A stretch of DNA of 64,000 bases, taken from a bacterium (GTDB taxonomy: Bacteria; Verrucomicrobiota; Kiritimatiellia; CAIKKV01; CAITUY01). The position numbers and the translations under genes are program-made. Below are positions 16,876-26,361 of this stretch, in pieces; the stretch's first letter is position 1; the number at the start of each line of letters is the position of its first letter. A model generated the notes under the pieces. It had not been told where the DNA came from. It saw only the letters and a program-made list of their open reading frames with translations, and did no database searches. Where the stretch lies: positions 62,001-126,000 of the forward strand of contig JBAXWB010000009.1 of assembly GCA_037128595.1 (NCBI GenBank), read 5' to 3'.

Positions 16876-17679
16876 ATGGGTAAATCCGCTTCCCCCAATC
16901 TGATTCGTCTTAACTCATCATGGCCCGAGGTGGAAATCCTGATGGAGGATGACAGCCTCATGGCGATTAACAAGCCGGCCGGTCTCCTCATTGCTCCCGA
17001 TCGGCTCGACAAATCCCGGGAAAATCTTCTCAGCCTCATCCATGCAGGTATTCACCTTCAGCGCCCCTGGGCCAAATCCCGCAAATTAAGCTATCTCGCC
17101 CATGTGCATCGGCTCGATCAAGGAACCAGCGGCATCGCCATTTTTGCCCGGAACAAGACAGCGCTTACCCATCTTGCCCGTCAGTTCCACCAGCAGAAAC
17201 CCCGCCATTCTTATGTGGCCCTTGTGCAGGGAACACTCGCCGAACCTGAAATGGAAATATCGCTTCCTCTCGCCCACAGTCTGGTTCACCCGGGAATCAC
17301 CGTTGTGGATCACCATCGCGGCAAACCCTGCGTCACCCATGTCACGCAGCTTGAATCATTTCGCGGCTATTCCCTGATTAAGGCCGAAACCGTAACGGAA
17401 GCCCCCCATCAAATCCGGGTTCATCTTCGTGAAGTGGGTTGCCCGCTGGTAGCCGATCATGACTACGGGACCGGCTTTCCCTTATTGTTGTCAGAATTGA
17501 AAAAACATTACCGGATGAAGCGGGAAGGCGAACATCCTTTAATGGCGCGCACCGCCCTGCATGCCGAACGGCTTGAGCTGATCCATCCCCTGACTGGGAA
17601 TCCCCTTATCATTGATGCCGCCTGGTCCAAAGACCTTACGATATCCATGAAATACCTGCGGAAATTCGCAACTCATTAA
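16876..17679 (+). CDS. RluA-family RNA pseudouridine synthase
   Basis: 267 aa from ATG 16876; the frame opens earlier but overlaps the receiver gene. The RluA signature HRLDQGTSGIAIFARNK contains the catalytic Asp. The flanks INKPAGLLIAPD, HSYVALVQG, PHQIRVHLREVGCPLVADHDYG and HAERLELIHP are typical of the RluA/RluC/RluD group. No S4 domain is evident at the N-terminus, which favours RluA-like over RluD-like. The target uridine in rRNA or tRNA cannot be told from sequence. It ends five bases from the convergent sigma-54 activator gene. Confidence 0.9.
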   Translation: MGKSASPNLIRLNSSWPEVEILMEDDSLMAINKPAGLLIAPDRLDKSRENLLSLIHAGIHLQRPWAKSRKLSYLAHVHRLDQGTSGIAIFARNKTALTHLARQFHQQKPRHSYVALVQGTLAEPEMEISLPLAHSLVHPGITVVDHHRGKPCVTHVTQLESFRGYSLIKAETVTEAPHQIRVHLREVGCPLVADHDYGTGFPLLLSELKKHYRMKREGEHPLMARTALHAERLELIHPLTGNPLIIDAAWSKDLTISMKYLRKFATH

Positions 17680-17683
17680 GAGA

Positions 17684-19219
17684 TTACTGCCGGTAATCCT
17701 GGGAATTAATCCCCAGATGCTTGATCCGGTAATTGATGACCCGCTGAGTAGTCTGAAGATGACGTGCCACGGCCGCGGCAATTCCCCGATGTCGCTTCAA
17801 GGCATCCACAATGATTTCACGCTCAAACGATTCGACCATCGTCTGAAGACTGGCCCCTGATTCCGGCAACAAGGCCGTATTGGTGGCCTCACTCGTCTGT
17901 AAAGTGGGGGGAAGAGAATAGCCGTGAATCACCTCGTCGGTCGCCGTCAGCACGGCCCGCTCCATGCAATTTTCCAATTCCCTGACATTTCCCGGCCAGT
18001 GATAGGCCATAATCATATTGATCGCAGGAGTGGAGATCCGCTTGACCTTCTTGCCATAGGCGTCATTGTATTTCTGCAGGAAATGATCGACCAACTGCAG
18101 GATATCCGACCGACGTTCGCGGAGCGGTGGCAGATGGATGGGAAATACATTGAGTCGATAATAAAGATCTTCCCGGAAACGGCCCGACCGGATGGCATCC
18201 TCCAGGTTCCGGCTGGTCGCCGCAATGACACGGACACTGACGTTAATCGGCACATTCCCGCCCACCCGCTCAAAAGAGCGCTCCTGCAAAACCCGCAACA
18301 GGCGCACTTGTACAGCAGGGGTAATATCACCGATTTCATCCAAGAACAGTGTCCCGCCATTGGCCAATTCGAACCGGCCTTTTCGCAACTGGGCCGCCCC
18401 GGTAAAGGAGCCTTTCTCATGCCCGAACAGCTCGCTCTCAATCAGATTTTCCGGCAACGCGGCGCAATTGACACTGATAAACGGATTGCCGCGCCGTGAA
18501 CTTCCGAAATGGATGGCGCGGGCAACCAATTCCTTTCCGGTGCCTGTCTCGCCCCGAATCAATACCGTGGCCTGACTGTCGGCCACTTGGGCCACCTGAT
18601 CATACACCACCCTCATTTCCTTTGAATTCCCGACCAGATTATGAGGTTGATATTTATCACCCAACTGCCGCCGCAACCGTTCATTTTCGGCCTTCAGGCT
18701 CTCCTGCTCAACAATCTGCTCCCGGATACTCGCCACGGCTTCAGCCAGCAGATTCGCAACCAGCCTCAGGAATTCGAGATCTTTCTCCAATTTGCTTTTT
18801 TCAGCGGCGGGGCGATCTATACTTATAGTCCCAATCACCTGCCGATGGTGAATGATCGGCACACAAATAAAGGCGACCGGTCCCCCTTTGCGGGCACGCG
18901 TGCGATTCAAAAAACGCGGATCCTGACTAATATCGGGCACAATCTCGGGCTTCCCGCTCTTCGCGACTGTACCGGTAATGCCCTCGCCCAAACGGTATTG
19001 CCCCCGCTTATGTTCCTCAGGAGTCATCCCGCGCGCGGCCTCTATCACAAAGGCATCGGTATCGGGTCGCCGCAACGTCAGGGTCCCAAAAGACAACCCC
19101 ATGTCTTTTTCAAGAATATCGAACACTTCCTGCAAAAGGGCTGAAATATCACGCCGGTGAGCCACCGCCTGGGAGATTCGATATAGGACGCTTAACTCTA
19201 TTATTTCACGTTTTTCCAT
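17684..19219 (-). CDS. NifA-type sigma-54 activator with GAF domain
   Basis: About 511 aa. Domain order: N-terminal GAF (about 15-165, with LGEGITGTVAKSG and PVAFICVPIIH), a short coiled linker, AAA+ (about 200-430: GETGTGKELVARAIH, ESELFGHEKGSFTGA contacting sigma-54, TLFLDEIGDI, and the NVRELENC region), and a C-terminal Fis-like helix-turn-helix (RHRGIAAAVARHLQTTQRVINYRI). This is the architecture of NifA. No nitrogenase genes are in the window, and NifA-like regulators control other genes too, so nitrogen fixation is not implied. ATG 19219 or 19234 could be the start. Divergent from ispA. Confidence 0.9.
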   Translation of the reverse strand: MEKREIIELSVLYRISQAVAHRRDISALLQEVFDILEKDMGLSFGTLTLRRPDTDAFVIEAARGMTPEEHKRGQYRLGEGITGTVAKSGKPEIVPDISQDPRFLNRTRARKGGPVAFICVPIIHHRQVIGTISIDRPAAEKSKLEKDLEFLRLVANLLAEAVASIREQIVEQESLKAENERLRRQLGDKYQPHNLVGNSKEMRVVYDQVAQVADSQATVLIRGETGTGKELVARAIHFGSSRRGNPFISVNCAALPENLIESELFGHEKGSFTGAAQLRKGRFELANGGTLFLDEIGDITPAVQVRLLRVLQERSFERVGGNVPINVSVRVIAATSRNLEDAIRSGRFREDLYYRLNVFPIHLPPLRERRSDILQLVDHFLQKYNDAYGKKVKRISTPAINMIMAYHWPGNVRELENCMERAVLTATDEVIHGYSLPPTLQTSEATNTALLPESGASLQTMVESFEREIIVDALKRHRGIAAAVARHLQTTQRVINYRIKHLGINSQDYRQ

Positions 19220-19332
19220 GTTGATAGGCCCCAATCTGAACTCACCCTATCAAACTCCATCAGGGTATTCAAGGATGTCACCGCCCGTTTTCTGGGCTTG
19301 AGCCAGCGGCATGAGAATCGTAAGGTGAAGCT

Positions 19333-20217
19333 ATGTTTGATTTGAACGCCTTTCTTGATGGCCGGAGACAATCCGTTGAGACGGAATTGGACCGGATGCT
19401 CCCTGCAGAAACCACCCGCCCGGCCGTCTTGCATCGGGCGATGCGGTATTCCGTCATGGCGGGCGGCAAACGCCTGCGCCCGATCCTTTGCCTGGCCGCT
19501 TGTGAAGCGGTGGGGGGGGATTCAAAACACGCTCTTTTGCCGGGCATTGCCATTGAAATCCTCCACACCTACACCCTTATTCACGATGATCTTCCCTGCA
19601 TGGATGATGACGCGCTCCGACGCGGTCGCCCGACCTCCCATGTGGTTTTTGGCGAAGCCAATGCACTTCTCGCCGGGGATGCCCTTCTCACTCTGGCCTT
19701 CGAATGGCTTTCGCGCTCCACCCCGCCGGCCCCCTACCAGGCCAGCCAACTCATCCTTGAACTCGCTACCGCTTCGGGCAGTCAGGGCGTGATTGGCGGG
19801 CAGGTGGAGGATCTGGCCGCAGAAGGTAAGGCGGCCGACGCGGATCTCGTCGATTATATTCACCGCCATAAAACGGCCGCTTTGTTGCGGGCCTCGGTTC
19901 GCATGGGCGGCCTTTGCGGGGGGGCCTCCCCGGCCGCCCTGGACGCCCTCACCCAGTACGGTGAATGCGCAGGGCTCGCCTTTCAAATCGCTGATGACAT
20001 CCTCAACGTAACCGCCACAGCGGAGCAACTGGGGAAACCGGTTGGCAACGACGAAGAACTGAAGAAACTGACCTATGTGGCCGTTCACGGATTGGATGCC
20101 AGCCGAAAAAAAGCTGATGAATTGGTTACCCGGGCTACCAACGCCATCCGGTCCCTTCCCGGGGACCCAACCCCTTTGATTGCGCTAGCGGAATACACCG
20201 TTAAACGCGCCTGGTAG
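19333..20217 (+). CDS. ispA: Polyprenyl synthetase (farnesyl diphosphate synthase type)
   Basis: 294 aa. It condenses IPP with allylic diphosphates. First aspartate-rich motif LIHDDLPCMDDDALRRGRPT has the DDxxxxD spacing of bacterial IspA. Second motif FQIADDILNVT, plus GGKRLRPILCL near the N-terminus and the KTAALLRASV and GEYAGLAFQ-like helices, complete the pattern. Product length (C15 or C20) is not certain. AAGGTG lies upstream of ATG. lipB follows after 6 bases, so the two are likely co-transcribed. Confidence 0.93.
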   Translation: MFDLNAFLDGRRQSVETELDRMLPAETTRPAVLHRAMRYSVMAGGKRLRPILCLAACEAVGGDSKHALLPGIAIEILHTYTLIHDDLPCMDDDALRRGRPTSHVVFGEANALLAGDALLTLAFEWLSRSTPPAPYQASQLILELATASGSQGVIGGQVEDLAAEGKAADADLVDYIHRHKTAALLRASVRMGGLCGGASPAALDALTQYGECAGLAFQIADDILNVTATAEQLGKPVGNDEELKKLTYVAVHGLDASRKKADELVTRATNAIRSLPGDPTPLIALAEYTVKRAW

Positions 20218-20223
20218 CCTTCC

Positions 20224-20895
20224 ATGGAGACGCAGGTCACCATCTTTACGCAACCGGTTCCCTATGCTGAAGGGCTTCACCTCCAGGAACAGTGGGTGAT
20301 GGATCGCCAGACCGACAAAATCCCGGATCAGTTGATTCTTCTCGAGCATACCCCGGTGATCACACTTGGCGTCCGGGCAAAAACCGACCATCTGCTGATT
20401 TCAAAGGAAACCCTGGCAACGCGAGGCATTGAGATGTTTGAAACGCCAAGGGGCGGGGACGTTACCTATCATGCACCGGGACAACTCATTCTCTACCCTA
20501 TCATGAAGCTGACGGGAGCCGACGCCGATGTTCATGCCTTTGTCGGAAAACTGGAGGAAATCGCCATTCTGACCGCCAGCGCCTTTTGCGTGAATGCCTT
20601 CCGTCGAAAAGGAAAAACAGGCGTCTGGACCGATCAGGGGAAAATTGCCGCCATCGGCATCCGTTTTAAAAAATGGGTGTCATCCCACGGAATGAGTTTT
20701 AATGTGAACCCGAACATGAGTGGGTTTGAGGCCATCGTTCCCTGCGGACTCTACGGAGAAAAGGTCACGTCATTGCAGAAAATCCTGGGCGAAAAATGCC
20801 CCACCCTTCAGGAAGTCCGGGCCGTGATGATGCGAAACTTTGAACGCGTCATGAACTGCACGCTGATCACTCCCGGACCTGGCCATCACCGGTAA
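20224..20895 (+). CDS. lipB: Octanoyl-[ACP]:protein octanoyltransferase LipB
   Basis: 223 aa. LipB moves octanoate from ACP to lipoyl domains. Motifs seen: LLEHTPVITLGVRAK, PRGGDVTYHAPGQLILYPI (conserved GGxVTYHxPGQ), KIAAIGIRFKKWVSSHGMSFNV with the catalytic Lys region, and IVPCGLYGEKVTSL with the nucleophilic Cys. Length is typical. It follows ispA closely and overlaps proA tail to tail by 29 bases. Confidence 0.95.
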   Translation: METQVTIFTQPVPYAEGLHLQEQWVMDRQTDKIPDQLILLEHTPVITLGVRAKTDHLLISKETLATRGIEMFETPRGGDVTYHAPGQLILYPIMKLTGADADVHAFVGKLEEIAILTASAFCVNAFRRKGKTGVWTDQGKIAAIGIRFKKWVSSHGMSFNVNPNMSGFEAIVPCGLYGEKVTSLQKILGEKCPTLQEVRAVMMRNFERVMNCTLITPGPGHHR

Positions 20896-22126
20896 TCACA
20901 TATTTATAGGTGGTCAATTCCTCAAGGCCCATCGGACCGCGGCAGTGAAGCTTATCGGTACTGATGCCAATCTCCGCACCCATGCCGAATTCAGCGCCAT
21001 CCGTAAAACGCGTAGAGGCATTGACATAAACCACCGCAGACCCCACATCATGGGTGAATTCCTTCTGGGCTTCCTCGCACTCTGAAATGATGGCATCCGA
21101 GTGATTGGAGCCATATTTGTTGATGTGTTCGATTGCGGCCGTCACCGAGGGAACCACTTTCACGGCAAGCACCAGATCCAGATATTCCGCATACCAATCC
21201 GCCTCTGTGGCCAACTTCATGGCGGGCACAATGGCACGTGACGCCTCGTCCCCGCGAAGTTCAACCTTCAGCTCAACCCCGAGTCGCTGGGCGATCATGG
21301 GCAAAAACAGGGCCGCAACCGCCTCATGAACCAGCAGTGTTTCCATGGCATTGCATACGCCCGGACGCTGACACTTTGCATTTTCGCAAATTTTCAGGGC
21401 CTTATCCAAATCAGCCGTTTGATCTACATAGGTATGACATACCCCTTTGTAGTGCTTGATCACCGGAATGCGCGCCTGCTCAACCACTGCACGGATGAGC
21501 GTCTCGCCCCCGCGCGGGATAGCCAGATCAACCAGACCCTCCAGCTGAACCAATTCCTTGACGGCCTCGCGATCAGTGGTCGGTACCCATTGGATGGCAT
21601 TTTCAGGGAGGCCGACTTTTGCCCCACCTGCTTGCAAGGCCTGCACAATCGCCCCATTGGATTGGAGGGATTCCTTTCCCCCCCTCAATATAACGGCATT
21701 CGAAGTTTTAAAGCACAACCCGGCCGCATCCGAAGTCACGTTCGGGCGAGCTTCATAAATGATCGCGATGACACCAATGGGAACCCGGGCTTTGACAATC
21801 TCCAGTCCATTGGGACGGATCCACCGGCTGATCACCGTGCCCACCGGATCCTTGAGGCCAGCCACTTCACGCAACCCCTTGGCCATATTATTAATACGTG
21901 AATCGGTCAAAGAGAGGCGGTCTATCAACGCGGCCGTCATCCCCGTCGTTTTGGCGGCCTCCACATCCAGCGCGTTCGCTTTTTTGATATTATCCCGTTG
22001 GGCCTCCACCTCATCAGCCATCGCCAGCAGAATGGCCGTTTTCTTCCTGGCAGATAATCGTGCCAACCCCCGTGAAGCGATCACCGCTTTCTGGCCCATT
22101 GCCACCATATCTTCATGAAGCCCCAT
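20867..22126 (-). CDS. proA: Gamma-glutamyl phosphate reductase
   Basis: 419 aa from ATG 22126 (AAGGCGG upstream); longer readings to 22243 run into proB. It reduces glutamyl-5-phosphate to the semialdehyde in proline synthesis. Family blocks: PIGVIAIIYEARPNVTSDAAGLCFKTSNAVILRGGKES, VIKHYKGVCHTYVD, KCQRPGVCNAMETLLVH with the catalytic Cys, and GAEIGISTDKLHCRGPMGLEELTTYKYV at the end. It starts 20 bases after proB. Confidence 0.96.
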   Translation of the reverse strand: MGLHEDMVAMGQKAVIASRGLARLSARKKTAILLAMADEVEAQRDNIKKANALDVEAAKTTGMTAALIDRLSLTDSRINNMAKGLREVAGLKDPVGTVISRWIRPNGLEIVKARVPIGVIAIIYEARPNVTSDAAGLCFKTSNAVILRGGKESLQSNGAIVQALQAGGAKVGLPENAIQWVPTTDREAVKELVQLEGLVDLAIPRGGETLIRAVVEQARIPVIKHYKGVCHTYVDQTADLDKALKICENAKCQRPGVCNAMETLLVHEAVAALFLPMIAQRLGVELKVELRGDEASRAIVPAMKLATEADWYAEYLDLVLAVKVVPSVTAAIEHINKYGSNHSDAIISECEEAQKEFTHDVGSAVVYVNASTRFTDGAEFGMGAEIGISTDKLHCRGPMGLEELTTYKYVITGDGQVRE

Positions 22127-22146
22127 AGATACCGCCTTCTCAATGC

Positions 22147-22962
22147 TTACAGTGATGCCACCACAAAAGTCCCAACATCCGCCCCTTGAACTACACGGGT
22201 GATATTCCCCGATTTCCGCCCATCCGCAATCACGACATGGCAACCGGCCTGGGCCGCCAGTTTGGCGGCGCGAAGTTTGGAGCCCATACCGCCCTTTGAA
22301 AGCGCGTTTTTCTGCCCTGTTACCAGCGCCAGTGTCTTCTTGTCAACCCGCTCCAGGTAAGGCACCCGCCGGGTTCCGCCCTTTGCCGTGGGAGCCCGAA
22401 GCCCGTCCACCGTACTCAAAATTATCAGAAGATCAGCACGGATCATCCGGACCACCAGGGAGGCCAGGAAATCATTGTCACCCAGCTTGATATCGGCCCG
22501 GATTTCCTCATCAGCGACCACATCATTTTCGTTCACGATCGGGATGACCTTGTGCCGCAGCATGTTCTCGATGGTACGCCGGGCATTCGTCTGACGAATC
22601 TTATGGTTGAAATCATCATGAGTCAGCAACACCTGCCCGACTTTACAGCGCTTTTCTAAAAACAACTTGTCGTAAGTGGCCATCAACCGGCTTTGCCCCA
22701 CGGCCGCTGCCATTTGGAGATCCGGCAATTCCGTCGGCCGTGACGCCATCCCCAAAGCCTCCATCCCCGCCCCAATGGCTCCGGACGTCACGAGAAGGAC
22801 TTCAACACCCGCTTGGCGAAGTTTCGCCATTTCGGCGACCAACCCCCTGATTCGCCGGTGCTCAGGACGCCCCGTTTTTTGAACCAACACGCGACTGCCA
22901 ATCTTGACCACCACGCGTCTCACGTCGGTGATGCTCTGTCTTAATTTCAATGATTCATTCAT
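22147..22962 (-). CDS. proB: Glutamate 5-kinase (short form without PUA domain)
   Basis: 271 aa. First enzyme of proline synthesis. Amino-acid-kinase motifs: VVKIGSRVLVQK, LVTSGAIGAGMEALG, AAAVGQSRLMATYD, PIVNENDVVADEEI and KLGDNDFLASLVV, ending with GMGSKLRAAKLA. The protein stops after the kinase domain; the C-terminal PUA domain of E. coli ProB is missing, a known natural variant. It lies immediately upstream of proA in a proBA operon. Confidence 0.95.
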   Translation of the reverse strand: MNESLKLRQSITDVRRVVVKIGSRVLVQKTGRPEHRRIRGLVAEMAKLRQAGVEVLLVTSGAIGAGMEALGMASRPTELPDLQMAAAVGQSRLMATYDKLFLEKRCKVGQVLLTHDDFNHKIRQTNARRTIENMLRHKVIPIVNENDVVADEEIRADIKLGDNDFLASLVVRMIRADLLIILSTVDGLRAPTAKGGTRRVPYLERVDKKTLALVTGQKNALSKGGMGSKLRAAKLAAQAGCHVVIADGRKSGNITRVVQGADVGTFVVASL

Positions 22963-23024
22963 GGCCCAACACGACTCCTTCAGTAATCATCTGTAACGAA
23001 GGCCTACTATATACAACAAATTCA

Positions 23025-23693
23025 TTATTTCTGTCGAGCCGCCGCCCATACAAAGAAATTGCGAAGAATTTTAAATCCGTCCGGATAGCCTTCAGATGCC
23101 TCTTCCGGATGGAACTGAACGCCATAGAAAGGCCGGATCCGGTGCCGGAAGGCCTGAACCTGACAGGATGGACTGCTAGCCAACACCTCGAGATCACGCC
23201 CAATCCCTTTGATCTCGCTCCGATGGAACTGCTGGACCCTGACTACCTTTCCCAGCCCAACAAACAAGGGATCTTTTTGCAATACGGTGACAGGGTAAAT
23301 CCCCCACTCCTTGTATTCCCCCGGGTGATATTTGGGATTATGATCAGCCTCATCCTCTCGGATCCGGTGCATGGTTCCCAAGGTACACCCAAAGAACTCT
23401 GAAGCCAGTTGATGTCCCCCGCAAATCCCTAACTGCGGAATCATCGAGGTCATCACCACTTTCCTGTAATTCCTGGTTTGCCGGACATCATACTCTTCAA
23501 AGGGGGTAGAGGTTCCGCTATAAACAATGGCCCGAGGCTGAAGCCGCGATAACATTTTCAGGTTCAACTGCTTGTAATGAATCATCAAACAGAAGTCGCC
23601 GGACATTTCCTCCAGAGTCAATCGTGGACGCTGCCAGTTCCCTGAGAGATACTTTTCCGCTGTTTCCATTATTACGTACAAAATCATACCCAT
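23025..23693 (-). CDS. Class I glutamine amidotransferase-like protein
   Basis: About 222 aa. The triad is visible: nucleophile Cys in LGICGGHQLAS, and His/Glu in YGVQFHPEEASE. It has no synthetase domain and no obvious partner gene next to it. PuuD-, GuaA-N-like and other stand-alone amidotransferases are possible; I do not assign a substrate. The start is uncertain among several ATGs at 23681-23711; the one at 23693 leaves GAGGAG upstream. Confidence 0.75.
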   Translation of the reverse strand: MGMILYVIMETAEKYLSGNWQRPRLTLEEMSGDFCLMIHYKQLNLKMLSRLQPRAIVYSGTSTPFEEYDVRQTRNYRKVVMTSMIPQLGICGGHQLASEFFGCTLGTMHRIREDEADHNPKYHPGEYKEWGIYPVTVLQKDPLFVGLGKVVRVQQFHRSEIKGIGRDLEVLASSPSCQVQAFRHRIRPFYGVQFHPEEASEGYPDGFKILRNFFVWAAARQK

Positions 23694-23731
23694 CATTCTC
23701 CTCATTGACACCGTTAAATGAAGTATAGATT

Positions 23732-24898
23732 ATGCAGCACATGTACACCTTTGGCCAGATATTAGGAAGAACCCTTGCAGGAGGATTACTCTTTCTCTCC
23801 CTGTGTCTGCCCGCCATTTCCGCACCCCCGCTCTTCGCCCGTTTTTCCACGGACCGGTCGACCATCTATGAGGGGGAAGCATTCCAACTCACATTGGCGA
23901 TCCATGTTACGGGCGAAACGCTTGCCCCACAGATCTCGATTGATGCCCTTCCCGCTCCCGACCAGATGCAACTCTACCCATTTCAGGAACTTCCCCGTGA
24001 AACCACCACCCTCGACGGCCTCCCCTATGAAGTGCGGAAGTTCCGGGCTTGGGCGCGGGCCGCGAAAGCAGGTCCGGTCTCCCTGTCACCACGCCTGAGC
24101 GGAACGTTCATCCAAACGACCCGCTCTTTTTTCATGATGCAGGAATCACGCCGCCCCGCCAGCATTCCTGTCGAAACCAGGGTGATCAGCATCCGGCCGC
24201 TTCCTGAAACGGGTCGCCCGCCGGATTTCTCAGGACTCGTGGGGCGCTTTACGTTTTCGGCCATTCCAGCCCCCCTCAACATTGCCTTGGGTGATTTAAT
24301 CACCATCACCTACACCATTGAGGGGGATTTGCTGCCGGACACGTACCTGAGACCGAACATTAAACCGGGGCCTGACCTGAAAGTGTACGAACTGAAACCT
24401 GCCGGGAACGAAAGCACGCTGGTGCGCCAAGTATTCAATCAGACCCTGGTCCCATGCAACAGCAACCTCACCGCCCTGCCCGCCTGTTCGCTGAGTTACT
24501 TTGACACCCGGAACATGCGATACGAAACTCTAACCGCAGGACCGTTTCCTATCCACTATCATTCCGAACACGCTCCAGCCCAATCCATCTATACGCCGGC
24601 CCCCACGCATTCCAATACAGTAACTCCGAACCTTTCCGAAAAATCCACAGAAAATGCCGGGGACTCCATTTGGCACCGTTTAGACCAACAGCTTAGGCAG
24701 GGAAAAGGCGGGACTATTTCCGGCAATGACGACGTTCAGGTGTGGTTGGCCCCCTCAGAAGCCTCGCTCAAGCTTTTCAGACTGAAGCCTGGTGCCACGG
24801 TTTCCCTTGGTGCGACCAACGAAAACTGGATTTACGTATCCAGCCCGTCAGGGTCGGGATGGATTCCCGTCGCGGTGATTGAGAAACCGACGAAATAG
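23732..24898 (+). CDS. BatD-like exported protein with C-terminal SH3-like domain
   Basis: 388 aa. A signal peptide (about residues 10-30, RTLAGGLLFLSLCLPAISA) is followed by two Ig-like BatD segments: STIYEGEAFQLTLAIHV, then GRFTFSAIPAPLNIALGDLITITYTIEGDL. The C-terminal 60 residues (DDVQVWLAPSEASLKLF to GSGWIPVAVIEK) look like a bacterial SH3 domain. BatD proteins normally sit with MoxR/BatA/BatB genes as an aerotolerance-type membrane complex. None of those is here, so this copy stands alone. There is no clear C-terminal membrane helix, unlike many BatD proteins. Confidence 0.7.
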   Translation: MQHMYTFGQILGRTLAGGLLFLSLCLPAISAPPLFARFSTDRSTIYEGEAFQLTLAIHVTGETLAPQISIDALPAPDQMQLYPFQELPRETTTLDGLPYEVRKFRAWARAAKAGPVSLSPRLSGTFIQTTRSFFMMQESRRPASIPVETRVISIRPLPETGRPPDFSGLVGRFTFSAIPAPLNIALGDLITITYTIEGDLLPDTYLRPNIKPGPDLKVYELKPAGNESTLVRQVFNQTLVPCNSNLTALPACSLSYFDTRNMRYETLTAGPFPIHYHSEHAPAQSIYTPAPTHSNTVTPNLSEKSTENAGDSIWHRLDQQLRQGKGGTISGNDDVQVWLAPSEASLKLFRLKPGATVSLGATNENWIYVSSPSGSGWIPVAVIEKPTK

Positions 24899-24900
24899 TT

Positions 24901-26361
24901 TTACGACTCCGGGAAGCCATAGGAGCGAGCAAGCGCTTTTCCTGTGAGCGGTCCGGAAGATCCATACGGATAAATTTCGGGAGCCATGCGTTCAGACTCC
25001 ATCTGATGCAACACGGGTGTAAACACATCCCAAGCGGCCTCCAATTCGTCCGCCCGGATAAATAAACTACGATCCCCTTTGATCACATCCAGAAGCAGAC
25101 ACTCATAAGCATCCGGAATCAATGCCGAAAATGCCGCCTGGTAACGCAGGTTTAATTCAGTCGAAGCCAATTCCAGCCCCAGGCCAGGAAGTTTATTCAT
25201 GATTTTCAGCACAATCGCCTCATCGGGTTGAATTCGGATGATGAGTTCATTCGGATGAATAACTGAGCTATTTTTTCCAAAAAGGCCCGCAGGGATGTCA
25301 CGAAATCTAATCCGAACTTCATTGATTTTCCGGTCCAACGCCTTGCCTGCTTCAACCAGAAAAGGGACACCCTCCCAACGAGGGTTGTGGATCTGAAGCA
25401 AGGCAGCCGCATAGGTCGGAGTCAATGAATCAGCCGGAACATTGAGCGCCGCAATATAGGCCGTCTGCGGCCCTTTCACGGCGGCCCCATATTGACCAAT
25501 GGCCAGCCGCTCACGCGTGATCGGCGAGATGGAACGAAGCAAGGCCACCTTGGCATTGCGTACGGCTGCAGCCGAATATTCAACAGGCTGCTCCATGGCC
25601 AAAAGCGAGAGGATCTGCAACAGATGGTTCTGCATCACGTCGCGAATGATTCCAAACCCGTCAAAATAGCCCGCTCGTTGGCCCACCCCAATAGGTTCGG
25701 CCCATCGGATGCTCACACTTTCAATGAACGTTTTGTTCCACAATGGCTCGAAAATCAAATTGGCAAAGCGGAGCACCATCAGGTTTTGAACGATTTCCTT
25801 CCCGAGATAGTGATCGATCCGATAGGTCATTTCCTCCGTAAACACCGTCTGCATCTCTTCAACCAGCAGATCCGACGAAGCCCGGTCGCGGCCAAACGGT
25901 TTCTCCACGACCATTCTGGACCAGCCGTTTAAATCATCACAGGCAACCAAGCCTGAATTACCAAGAGCCTGGGCCACATCCTTGAAAACAGAAGGAGGAA
26001 TAGCCATGTAAAAGATCCGGTTAATCGGTCCGGCCCCTTCCACCTCACGCATCAACTCGAATAAGTCCAGAAAAGAGTCACAAGAGGAATACTGTCCCTG
26101 GGAATAAAAACATCGTTGGAGAAATGCTTCCGTAAGATCGTCACATGACTCGCCAGGGGCATAGCGACAGGTCAGATTCTCCGCCACTTTTCTCCGGAAC
26201 GCCAGATGGTCCATAGCCGTTCGAGCCAACCCGTAGAGGTGAAAGTCCTCCGGAAGAAAATGCTGACAATACAAGGCGAACAAAGCAGGGATCACTTTGG
26301 TTTGAGCCAGGTCACCTGATGCCCCCACGACCACTATTCCAAGTCTGTTGATATGGCTCAT
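24901..26361 (-). CDS. zwf: Glucose-6-phosphate 1-dehydrogenase
   Basis: 486 aa. It oxidises glucose-6-phosphate, making NADPH. N-terminal VVVGASGDLAQTKVIPALF is the dinucleotide-binding motif; RIDHYLGKEIVQNLMVLRFAN is the catalytic signature with Asp-His; and RWEGVPFLVEAGKALDRK is the substrate-binding block. Its ATG overlaps the stop of the small Cys-cluster ORF as ATGA. It therefore sits at the end of the redox-defence operon, where NADPH would supply reductant. Confidence 0.95.
   Translation of the reverse strand: MSHINRLGIVVVGASGDLAQTKVIPALFALYCQHFLPEDFHLYGLARTAMDHLAFRRKVAENLTCRYAPGESCDDLTEAFLQRCFYSQGQYSSCDSFLDLFELMREVEGAGPINRIFYMAIPPSVFKDVAQALGNSGLVACDDLNGWSRMVVEKPFGRDRASSDLLVEEMQTVFTEEMTYRIDHYLGKEIVQNLMVLRFANLIFEPLWNKTFIESVSIRWAEPIGVGQRAGYFDGFGIIRDVMQNHLLQILSLLAMEQPVEYSAAAVRNAKVALLRSISPITRERLAIGQYGAAVKGPQTAYIAALNVPADSLTPTYAAALLQIHNPRWEGVPFLVEAGKALDRKINEVRIRFRDIPAGLFGKNSSVIHPNELIIRIQPDEAIVLKIMNKLPGLGLELASTELNLRYQAAFSALIPDAYECLLLDVIKGDRSLFIRADELEAAWDVFTPVLHQMESERMAPEIYPYGSSGPLTGKALARSYGFPES

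Noticed and set aside
17684-19219. Nitrogen-fixation regulator role for the NifA-like protein
   Set aside because: The architecture matches NifA, but no nif genes are present; GAF-AAA-HTH activators control many other genes.
19220-19332. Sigma-54 promoter ahead of ispA
   Set aside because: A GG-N10-GC spacing occurs in CTGGGCTTGAGCCAGC, but the TT before GC and the CAC after GG are missing.
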